The notes below the pieces were generated by a model. That model did no database searches and was not told where the DNA came from. It saw only the letters and a program-made list of their open reading frames with translations. A DNA stretch of 64,000 nt. Source: Sphaerosporella brunnea (lineage: Eukaryota; Ascomycota; Pezizomycetes; Pezizales; Pyronemataceae). Position 1 is the stretch's first letter; every line of letters begins with the position of its first letter. Positions 45,621 to 55,832 of this stretch are shown here, piece by piece. Position numbers and translations under genes: made by a program. The DNA is taken from NCBI GenBank assembly GCA_008704415.1, contig VXIS01000034.1:124001-188000 (forward strand), read 5' to 3'.

Positions 45621-46623
45621 CGGATGTCAAGATGATGCTCGAAGAGATAGAGCCTTATGATATGGAAAGAAACCAGCATGTTTACCTGCTGTTAGGAAAG
45701 AGTCTCCATACTGAAACAATGTCGCGCCAATGATGGAACTAAAGCATGTGAAATATAAGGAGCCGAAAGGCAGAGTGATGTCTCATGAAGCAAAGGACGT
45801 TCCAACCCCTAACCCAAATGGTGAGTGACGAGCTATGATCGCTAAAGCACGACAATCTTACAATTTCCTTTCCGAACACCCCGTAGTTCCACCCCATTCG
45901 GTTCCAGTCCTTCATGCCCTGGTTCGTGGTACCAAGTATAGTAAACAGTCTACCTACATGGGAGCCCTGTGGCTAGCGGGATGCAAGCGGTTGGCTCTGC
46001 CCTGATTCTGGAGTCGTCGAAGACGATCAATGTACACACACTGCGTAGTTCATTGGTGTCTAGTAGAGGTACTGTAACAGAGAGGGGTGTACACGCTTCC
46101 TCTTGTCTGGGTCAGAAGGAGGAACAAGAGACGGTTCCTATGGTAGAAAAGCCCCCTTGGCGTATTAGCATTACGGAAGGAGTTTGCCACGGAGGTCGTT
46201 CTGCGAAGCAATAGAGCGGTGAGCGGTTTATCCGAGCCCAGCTATGCTTGGGCAAAAAACTGCAGCACGAATGGAAGATTCTAGGCTCCTTCATGGGCGT
46301 TTTGGCGTCGTACGGCGGGACAACTATCCTCCAGACAATTGGCCAAAAAAGCTCTCACGACTAGGAATGCACCCTTATCACCAGGAGCCAGCGTCTGGAC
46401 TACAGAGCCATCTTAGTTACCCGTATTCCCTCGCCTCCCTCGTCCGGGCTTCTATACCTTCATTCCCCCAACCACTAACCAACAGCGGTTGGTTACCCGC
46501 CTTCTCTCTCACCAACACTGATACATCGCGTCCACGACACCCGGTACCCCTCGCCCACAACCCCCCCTCCACACAACCATCTGCTTACCAATTCCATCCC
46601 TTCTCAGGCGCTCACGGTTAGCC
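45621..46623. other. upstream region of the second ATL-like gene
   Basis: No gene seen. A C/T-rich tract (about 46425-46560) just before the start codon is typical of a filamentous-fungal promoter or leader. Confidence 0.45.
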
Positions 46624-47292
46624 ATGCCTCGTAACGCTGACCCTCGTTTGACGCCCTTTGAAGAGGTAATTTGCACACCTTACACTGACCCGACACTCCA
46701 ATGGAACTAACAAACCCAGGTCATTGTGGAGCTCGTCAGGAGGATTCCGTCTGGCAGCGTCACCACTCAAACCATCATCGCTCGGATGATAGCTCGGATG
46801 ACAAACAGGAAGCAGCCGCGCAATGGGCCTTCGAATGTCCACAGGTGTTTGAGTAAGGCCACTTCGCATACATTCTATGTTTAGCATCGTCATCATGACT
46901 AATGACTAGCGAAAAAAGCCAACCTTGATGGACGTGTCGACTTCCCGCTCCACCGTGTTCTGAGAAAGCATCCGAAGTGTTCACGGGTGTCGCTTGTTGT
47001 TCGCAAGGCTGAGGATAAGGCGCTGCTTCAACAGGAGGGCATCAATTTCAATGACGATGGCGAATTCGTGGACAAGGGCGGGGATTTGTTCGAGTTCGAT
47101 GACAATGCCGTGAAGAGCCACTGCCTGAAGCGCAAGCATCAGGATGCGTTCAATTTCGGGTCCCCAGACGGGGAGGGAAGTTGCGACTCCGAAGACTCGG
47201 AGCAGTCCACCGAAAAGGATCCTGATTCGAACCCTAAAGAAATGGCCTCTGAGTTCAGCGAAGACCAGAAGATGTCGGGATCTGGATTTTGA
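46624..47292 (+). CDS. small alkyltransferase-like (MGMT/ATL) domain protein
   Basis: Three exons: 46624-46665, 46720-46852 and 46910-47292, giving 185 residues. Introns are 54 and 57 nt (GTAATT..CAG and GTAAGG..CTAAT..TAG). The N-terminus reads RLTPFEE-VIVELVRRIPSGSVTT, the start of the MGMT helix-turn-helix domain. The site equivalent to PCHR is FPLHRVLRK, so the alkyl-accepting Cys is replaced by Leu. ALLQQEGINFNDDG matches the domain's C-terminal end. An acidic Ser/Asp/Glu tail of about 70 residues follows. Intron 1 falls at exactly the same place and phase (TPF-EE| versus TPF-QQ|) as in the 39564-40954 gene, so the two are duplicates. Likely a non-enzymatic DNA-binding protein. Confidence 0.7.
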
Positions 47293-48840
47293 GGTCGAAC
47301 GGTGTTGTTTCGTCGAAGTCAAGTGTGATCGTCATGTGGAGGCTCTGGGTTCGTCAAAAAGGGTTACGATTTCGATTGGTTCGTGGGGGGATACCTTTGC
47401 CTTGTCAAGCTTGCGGGAGTACTTGTTTCACAAGCTTCTGTACTTGCATACGGTTTTCGTGCCTCGTAATCGATAGTTGATTCACCTGCTGAAATCTTGG
47501 GATGTTCCATCCGTTCCGCTGATACTGTTAGTAGCACTACATCGTGACAGGTGAGTACACTGCAGTACCTTCATGATTCGCTCTTTTTGAAGGATCTGTC
47601 GCAATAAGTGAATAATATCCATAGCAGTTCCCATACGTGCAAAAACATTAGTAGGTTGGGGAGTGCCTTGTAGACTTGACAAATTTGAGATCATTCAAAT
47701 GGGACGCCGAAACCACCGTTGGTTCTATGATTCCTTGAGCGCCCCGATTAGCAAAAGCACTTATCAAAACTCAGAGTCTTCATTATCCGTCGGAAACACC
47801 CACGAAGAAACCATCTGGGACATTTACAGCGCAACCAAGTTTTTAACTGACGGATATTTCCCAGTGCAGAGGAGGAAATATAGGCACTCCGCTTTCAGCA
47901 CAGACCTGACTCTATTGTGTGACCAAATCGTTCAACTTTCCAGTCCTATTGACTCATGAGAAAAACTGCATTCAAAATGCGGCAAGTAAAATACTCTAAG
48001 AAAGAAACCTTGATTACACCGTGGAGGAGTAACTGTGCCGTACGCATGCTCACGCATGCACTCCACAAGAAACCAGTCAATCACCGAGACCTATGGGGAG
48101 ATATTGCGCCTATCTCCGTTCAATTGCTTTGGTTGATGAACCGACTGTTCGAAGGATGGGGATCGACACTTCCTGCGGAAAGGGAAGGTTCATTGAATTT
48201 CATGCAATTTCAGGCGATAAACCCAACTTTCTCCATCTCTGGATCAATAGCGCTAATGCGTGCCCTTCCTTGGTGCCACCTCGCTTCCCAGCAGACCTTT
48301 TAAACCCAAGCCTTTTCTTGCATCAACCACACACCTCACCTCTATTCTTCTCATCAAAGCTTGCAAAGCGACACCTCAACGTGTTTTGGGTCGTTATGAG
48401 CCCTCATTACCAGCCGCGCCGAACCTCGAACGTCTTTCTTTCGACCACCAGCGCGACCGTTCGACCACGACGCCGATGCATTCAGGCCTCATCGACAGTG
48501 AAGCAAAATCACAAAGACACCCACCAACTCGCTGTGTAGCTTGGTTTCCGAGAAGCGATTCCTCCCTGGATCTCATGAAAATATGGGACTGGTCACGAAG
48601 ATTCTAAAAATGACTGTCGACGACGACCACGAGTCGATGGTCAGCACAAAATGACAAAGGTATTGGCTTCTCATTTTCCCCAGCAACGATTCTTACTAAT
48701 CGTTCAAATAGAGACATACTGCCTGTGCTCTACACATCTTACTGGCTGCCGTTACTGGTGGATGGAGGGTGTGCTCTCTTACGATTCCCGAGGAAGTGGA
48801 ATATTGGGGAGAAAACCCGGCGACAACTGCCAAAGTTCGA
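47293..48840. other. intergenic, no gene supported
   Basis: Open frames at 47663-47959 and 48093-48539 (+) have no recognisable motif. The stretch leads into the hairpin array. Confidence 0.4.
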
Positions 48841-50905
48841 GGGTCCTGGCATCGGGCCAGGAGAACAGGAGTGGGTGGGTTCCTGTTCAACCACACAGCA
48901 TGACTAGAAAGCGTATCGGGACACAACGCACTTTTGGCATGACGACTTTTGGCAAAAATTCCTTGCGGAAGAGGGTGTATACATCAGCACAGATCATTTG
49001 GATTGCAGCACCTCACCCCCAAAAGTGAAGTGGCCTAGCACTAAATTACAGTCGACTTAGCGGATCAACTACCGTGCGCGAGGACTTGACCCACTTTTGT
49101 GGGTAAGAGGCACGCCGATGCAAGAGCCTTGATGCATGGACCTGGTGGACAGGAGTGGGTGGGCTCTTGTTCAACGTACTGCTGCGCTCTTCGTACAGTC
49201 AGGAGGAGGAGGATGTTTTCATAAGATTCAGCCTTGACGACTTGTGCCAGTCTTGGGAAGGAACCCAGAAGCTCGATCGTTCCGTAGGTGCTGTGAATGC
49301 TGGGCGAGGCGTCTTCTGCGATGAGGCTTCGGCGGTCATCACTGTTAGGAGAACATTCGGCTTCAAGGGACCTGGTTCTGGGCCAGGAGAGAAGGAGTGG
49401 GTGGGGCCTTCTCACAAACGACTGTTACGTTGGCAACTACTACATCTGTTCCCAACAAACTTTCCCAGATGTCTGAGGGAAAGCGGCCCGCTAAGACACT
49501 GCCTAAGGTGACCAATCCTAAGATGAGGAGCAACCACGGTCACCTCGAAAGCCAACAGGTCCGACAAGCCAGCTAGCGGCCCATCACCGATGCTTGGACC
49601 CGTTTATCGTGAGATGGGCGCTACATTTGCAGTGAACTGGTGAGGCGCCAGGAGGAAAGGAGCAGGTAGGTGCCTTCCTACAAAGCGGATGTTTCGTTCA
49701 AATCAACGATACGTATCAGCACGCGCCGAACTTTCAGACAAGGCCAAGGGAAAAAAGTCAGTTCAGAACGCGCCAGAGGATGCGATCGATCTCAAGGAGA
49801 GAAAGGTCAAAGGTGACAGCCAGGATCGCGACACGTCTGACGAGCGAGCCACGCTTGCACTGACGACGATTCGACCGGCGTCGCGTGCAAGGGTCATTAT
49901 ACCTGAAGGGACCTGGAACAAGGAGAGATTTGGTTCCTTCTTATAACTTCCACTACCTTCTGGAGCCTGCCACGTCCGTGCCCGAGGAATTTTCCGACAA
50001 CGCCAAGGGTAATTGATCTCAAGAACAGAAAAGTCAAAGATCACGGCGAAGTTCGCTAAACCAGCTAGCGGTGTATTTGCGACGGTTGGGCCCGCCAGAG
50101 GGAGCGCCTGGATCTGTATCTTAGGGACCTGGCACTGGGCCAGGGGAGAAGGAGTGGGTGGGGCCTTCTCACAGAAGCCTCGCGCCTCGTCAAGCGGAAA
50201 GGCCAAGATTGAGCGCGCAGGTACCGATGTGACTGACAAGAGCCGACAACCCAACAATGGCCAAAAATACCATCTGCGCTTGTTGGCGGGTCCTGGCAAT
50301 GGGCCAGGGGAGAAGGAGTGGGTGGGGCCTTCTCACAGAAGCCTCGCGCCTCGTCAAGCGGAAAGGCCAAAATCGAGCGCGCAGGCACCGATGTGACTGA
50401 CAAGAGCCGACAACCCAACAATGACCAAAAATACCATCTGCGCTTGTTGGCGGGTCCTGGCAATGGGCCAGGGGAGAAGGAGTGGGTGGGGCCTTCTCAC
50501 AGAAGCCTCGCGCCTCGTCAAGCGGAAAGGCCAAAATCGAGCGCGCAGGCACCGATGTGACTGACAAGAGCCGACAACCCAACAATGGCCAAAAATACCA
50601 TCTGCGCTTGTTGGCGGGTCCTGGCAATGGGCCAGGGGAGAAGGAGTGGGTGGGGCCTTCTCACAGAAGCCTCGCGCCTCGTCAAGCGGAAAGGCCAAAA
50701 TCGAGCGCGCAGGCACCGATGTGACTGACAAGAGCCGACAACCCAGCAATGGCCAAAAATACCATCTCTATAGCTACCGTCAATATTCATCGCCGAGCCC
50801 GAGGACTAGACCCACCGTCGTGGGTAAGAGGGCTCAAGAACGACAGGGTCCTGGTGCTGGGCCAGGGGAGCAGGAGAGGGTGGGTCCCTGCTCGAACATC
50901 CCCTC
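48841..50905 (+). repeat. array of conserved double-hairpin boxes
   Basis: About ten copies of a ~50-bp box start near 48841, 49138, 49368, 49636, 49908, 50124, 50288, 50452, 50616 and 50847. In full copies hairpin 1 is CCTGG-(6-8 nt)-CCAGG. Directly after it, hairpin 2 has 7-bp arms around AGTGGGTGGG-like loops. The hairpin 2 arms differ between copies but stay paired: GAACAGG/CCTGTTC, GAGAAGG/CCTTCTC, GAGCAGG/CCTGCTC. A third hairpin, ACCCAC-tetraloop-GTGGGT followed by AAGAGG, precedes two boxes (49089-49104 and 50810-50825). Spacers vary except in the 164-bp tandem part. No protein explains the pattern. Confidence 0.8.
50124..50768 (+). repeat. 164-bp tandem repeat, about 3.9 units
   Basis: Units begin at 50124, 50288, 50452 and 50616; the last is cut at about 50768. 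Copies 2-4 are almost identical. Each unit carries one double-hairpin box and 110 bp of spacer. 164 is not a multiple of 3, so any frame shifts from unit to unit, and several minus-strand frames stay open across it by chance. Confidence 0.9.
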
Positions 50906-53900
50906 TCGGGGATATTACGCCGAATGTTCCTTCTCGCTATTTCTGCCCGTTGGATGTTCCTCTCGATGACTGAAGAAGGGAAGCTTGGGACGTCCGTGTT
51001 GGCTGTGACAGTAGGGCACGAAGGAAAGGTTTGTCTCACGCTGGTAAGTTGTTCACCGAAATGTCTACAATACACCGCAGTCGCCTAATTTTGGACGGTA
51101 GGCGTTCGCTCAGGTGTGATGTCAGGTTGGAGCCACCTATCGAGGAGGAATTAGGTCTCAAATCATGTGCTATGGATGGAGTTGCGGCCTTTGCACGCAC
51201 TGCGAAGAACTGGTGGCAGGGCTTATAGTAGCTATCAAGTGGGGCTGCAATTGGGCTGCAATTGGGTTGCTAAAAAGGCCGGGCAGATTGAGGTGCAGAC
51301 ATCGACGGGCTGGCTTCGCTGGCAGATTTCACGATTCTAAGTACGAATAGAACAATTGAAATCAATATACAGAGTATAAATATCCTTGTTCTGCTGATCG
51401 CACCGGCATTTGACCATTCGGAAGTTCCCTGATTGCCATGACCCACCAGATGGGCGTTTTGTCCAGATCCCATCGCACCTGAGATGCCGAGAGGTTCTGC
51501 TGGCTCCCACGACGCGCTGGAGCCAGGAGCTCCAATCTGGCACCATGGGCAATTCTTGATTGGATACTTGACAGAACTCGTTATCTAGTACTTTCGGAAA
51601 TAATGCCACAGATCATTTGTGACTTGAGCTGGGGGCGGCACGCGCTGTTTTTCAAAGGGTGACGGTCGGTGTATGGAATCACGGGGATTGGGAAAGATAA
51701 AAGAGGGTGGATAATGAGTACACTAGACAATATTTCAACGTGGCCTTGGAAATAGAACGATACTTCATAGCAGAATCCGGACTGTCAGTAGGCGTCTCTT
51801 CCTTGGTTGTTATACCCGGGTCTGTAGAAATGTCATTGTTGACCGTTTTCATCCATGAAAGCTGACTGGAGTACTTCCTGTCAGCCTATACAACCGAATA
51901 GTGAAGTGCTCGATAAGGATAACAGACCTACCGACTTCGCATGAAACAAGGTGACTCGTGATATGTCGTGGCGGCCCGACAAGCTAGATGATGGAAACGG
52001 AGACCCGAGCTAGCCAAAACAAGGGTTCGGCATGAGAAAGCCGAGGCCGAGCAGAGCATGAACGAGGTAAACACTACAGCTGTCAGTGGTCGCTCGGCAG
52101 CTCTGGCTGGCTATGTTGACAGCCTAACGAGTAAAGCAATGAACCCACGCAGGAGTGCTTCTGTAGGGCATTGGCAGAGGTTTTGCTTGATTCTGGTGCT
52201 GTCTGCAGCCAAGGTAACCACTGCAGCCATACGGCAAACCGTCTCTATCTCGTGATTAGCTGCTTCCCCAACAGTGCTAAGCAACAGGGTGAGTTCCGGA
52301 TGCTGCTTCAGTTATGGAGGTTACTGTTTCATCCCTCGACAACAATTGTCAGTCAGCTGCCTCTTGATCAAAGTGCGTCTGCTGTCTTGTACGGGCATAT
52401 CGAAAGCCCCGCGATTGGCGCTCTTTCAGATATATTACCCACACAGTCCGCTACCCCCGCGCTACGTTTTCCATTCCGTACCTGCCTCTGCGGTATTGAA
52501 ACTTCAAGACTTCTAATGCGACGAGCTCATTCGCCTTTATTCTCATAGCCAGCGAATCTCTCTCGGCAGAGGATACCGTGCTGCGGGTGTTGTACAGCTA
52601 GGTGGACAAAATACTCGTCAAGCAGATCTGGAAAAACGCTCGCACACGTTTCAGCCAGCACCTCGTTGAGGAGGCGCCCCGATGCGCTCCTCTAGAAACA
52701 ACCCACCAGAGGGGTTCACTCCTGAGGAGGCGTGGACAGTCGCGCGTATGGAGCTCTAAGCTTTGGTGCTATGGGTGTCGCCGAAGAAGTACAGTGTCGT
52801 CGATACAGTGTGGTCGATTCGGACGGTGGTAAGGAATTGCTTCGCGAGCTGTGCGCCTACTGCCGGGCTGCAGCAGGCCCACCCAGCGCCAGAACCCACC
52901 ATGTATGACTGTGTGGGCTTCTGTTTTATCGATCGGTATGCCGACTGCGAGTAACGGTACGTCCCGATAATCGTAGTGTTGAGTCTTCAAAGGCGCGTGT
53001 GCTTGGCTACCAGAACCACACGGCGGTTCGCAAAACAGGCTGGCACCATGTGCGGGGTGAGATATTTCTGTCGATCGCTACCTGCGATGAAGAGGTTTGG
53101 TTGCCGAGGGTGCTTTATGTTGCTCGCGATTGTGTAATTGTCGGCGCCTGGGCCTCTAGTGTAGTGGGTTACATTCCCACCCCTCCACCTGCGTCCGGGG
53201 CAGGTGCGCGGTTCGACTCCCGTGCGAAGCATTAGAGAATACCGGCGCCTAGTCCTTGCCGACGCACGCTGAGCGGTGGTCCCTGAGCTACACTGCGGCT
53301 TAAGGTGACAACTACTCGTGAGCGATGGCAAGGACGATAAACCTGCAGTGGTAGCAGTACAAGGATCGCAACCTTGGGGATGAAAATCTTTTTGTTTCCT
53401 TTCAACATCAGATTGTTTGTGCCAGTCAACAACATCACCAATGCGAGTATTTCAATTCCGCACATCGCGGCATCAAGCTCACCACCGACCTGCACTGCCC
53501 CGCATGTAGATGCGCAACACTGATTCTTCCTCGGCTACGTACGGTATATGTATGCATTGTTCATGCCTTCTGTTTTCCGACACGACCGACTCAGGATTTT
53601 TTGCATCGCCTGTTCCAGCCGGTTGGTCTCGGTGCTGCGCCACAGCAGTCTGCAGGCTCAATAACCACGCGAAGCTCGATCTCCCTCTGAAGACACTCGC
53701 GCTGGTTCCAGCTGTCTCTGAAGATTTATTTCTCGCTGGAATCCTTTGAGCTCAGGGGCTCGTTGCACCGCCTCACAGCTATACAGATCGCTCTCCGTTC
53801 TGTTGTCAACGCACTCCGGCGAATTTCTGGGCTGCGAGCATATGCGTCACTGTGTCGCTCAGTCGTGTGGCGCGCTTATACCGCTGCTGCTGGTTGGCTA

Positions 53901-55262
53901 CGTCTTCCGGTTCCTTGCTGGCCACTGGCAGTACGTCGTGAAGCAATCCATTTCGTGACTCCACAGGTGGAGCATTATCAAGAATTAAAACTCATAAGAG
54001 ACACAGAACAGAGGAGAGGTATCCCATCCTTTGCTGAGGATCTCGCATTGAGGATTCAACTTTCACCGTTTCGAATGGTACCACGCATTAAAGGGACGCA
54101 AAAGGTGAACGCAAAAGGTCTCAGCTCATCAGTCTAAGCTGTTACCGGTATATCCTGATCACCTTGATCTTGAGAGCTGCAATCTGCCAGATTTGGCTTC
54201 CCTCAATGATTGTCGACATGTTTGACATCTAGAAAGTCTTCCACTTGCCGTCAGGAGCTAGGAGAAAGGAAAGATCGTCGCTCGCAGTATCTTTCCCTCA
54301 TTGACCATGCCGTCTTCATCAGTCATTCGTCCTCATATCCCTAGTTTCTCAGTGCACACGAGCTCAGACCGACATCGCTGAAGAGGTCGACCAGCCTCCG
54401 CTTGAAGGTGCTGCGTTCTGGGATTCTGGCCAGGGCAGGTTGATGTCCACCCGTTGGCCGCGAGCTCTGCGCCATTTCCGTTTGGCTGCTCAATATGGAT
54501 GTGCCTGCTTCGGTCCACGAATCACCTCAAGTATGAAAGCGAGACCAGCACTGAGCTGTCCAAAAATCCCAAATGCTTTGGCATTACCCTGAAAGCTGAC
54601 GCTTGATGTTAGTCAAACAAGCTTGACATGGAGGGGACTCTGCAGGCTGGACAAGGAGTCAGTTCAAGTTAGAGTGGATCGTCTTACCTCGACGGCTGGT
54701 TCACCCGTGCACATTGCCCCGAGATGTCCCCATCCTCATAGAACGCTAATCGTTTGATTTTTCTTGCATCCCGTGATGGTTGGAGGGCAGTACGACTGGA
54801 AAAAGGCGACTCAGGTGTATCATTCTGGAAGTGGGGGCACGTTCCATGGCAGCTTAGCCATTGGCTTTGTTGTCTGATGTTTTCTTTAGGTTCTAGAACG
54901 AGCTGGTGGCATTATCGGAATCGTATACGGACGATCTGAAGCTTCGTAGCTTTGTAATCCACGCTGCAGAAGTTATCATAAAACCAGAACTGTTGGTTGT
55001 CTTCATTGATTGAGTGGCAGACACTCATGCCATCCCACTCAACCCCATCACCGCTCTGCCAACTCGCTGTTGCACGATTTCGGGAGTGAGAACAAAATGG
55101 ACCCAATCTCCAGGCCCTACTGGGGTGTATGCCCTAATCTCAGCCCCACTTGCTTCGACCCTTCATCGAACCCGATCGCTCCTCAACACCTCGCTATCGT
55201 TCACCTCACCCTCTCATCAACCAATTCCGCTTCTGAAGCCATCCTCATAACAATCTCCCATC
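50906..55262. other. gene-poor stretch of 4.4 kb
   Basis: Many short open frames on both strands, none with a recognisable protein. It contains the tRNA-like sequence at 53151-53232 (separate entry). The last 250 bp are the TOA2 upstream region. Confidence 0.4.
53151..53232 (+). other. tRNA-like sequence, three hairpins with A and B boxes
   Basis: CTAGTGTAGTGGGTTACAT fits an A box/D-arm and GCGGTTCGACTCC fits a B box. In order there are hairpins GTGGG-TTACATT-CCCAC, CACCTGC-GTCCGGG-GCAGGTG and GCGCGG-TTCGACTC-CCGTGC. The middle loop has T at the U33 position followed by CCG. An acceptor stem does not form, and about ten bases too many lie between the D and middle arms, so it is not a standard tRNA. 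Confidence 0.35.
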
Positions 55263-55832
55263 ATGGCCGATGGAAATCCCAAACCCTCCACTGGCGAAAA
55301 CGAGGAGTTTGTCGCTCGCCAGCTCAAAAAGGAGCAGCTGTACCATTGCACCAGGTGCGGAATCTCATCTTCTTTTGCTCAAGTGCTTCACTAACACCCC
55401 ACCAGCATTGGCACCACTTTTATCGACACTGTCGATGACATGGTTGCGGCCGGAAAGATCACCAACGAAGTTGCGTATAAAATGTTGCAGCATTTCAACA
55501 GGGCGATGGCCGACGCCATGGAGAACAAACTGAAAGGCACTGTCAATGTCAAGGTAGATACCATGAGCACCACGCTCCCCTCCGTTTTCAACGTCCTCAC
55601 TGACAACTTCCAGGGCAAGATCAACCGCTTCAACTGCTTGGGCGATACTTGGAGCTTCCAGCTCAAAGATGTCACTGCCACGGTCGAGTCCACTGCCAAG
55701 GGTTGGAAGCAAACTGTCAAGGCCGACAAGCTTCTCATGGTGACTGTTCCCACCGAGAAGGGTGCTAAGAAGCCGAGGGGTGCTGATGCCAAGACGGGAA
55801 AGGTGGGCCGCCCACGCAAACACAAGCGGTAG
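55263..55832 (+). CDS. TOA2: TFIIA small (gamma) subunit, Toa2
   Basis: Exons 55263-55354, 55406-55553 and 55614-55832 encode 152 residues. The helical domain reads LYHCTSIGTTFIDTVDDMVA and AYKMLQHFNRAMADAM. The beta-barrel part reads GKINRFNCLGDTWSFQLKDV and TVKADKLLMV, matching the Toa2 pattern KG.l..Y.FC.dvWtF and vdKlkIv. Intron 2 (55554-55613, GTAGAT..CTGAC..CAG) is 60 nt without an in-frame stop, so the unspliced frame also reads through; the family alignment argues for splicing. A 30-residue N-terminal extension and a basic C-terminal tail with an AT-hook-like core (VGRPRKHKR) are unusual. Family role: binds Toa1 and stabilises TBP on promoter DNA. Confidence 0.85.

Noticed and set aside
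50065..50790. Several overlapping minus-strand ORFs of 90-145 codons
   Set aside because: They are all translations of the 164-bp non-coding tandem repeat in rotating frames, with no start context or domain.
53151..53232. Functional tRNA-Arg(CCG)
   Set aside because: Hairpins and boxes are suggestive, but there is no acceptor stem, the T-loop has eight bases and about ten extra bases separate the arms.
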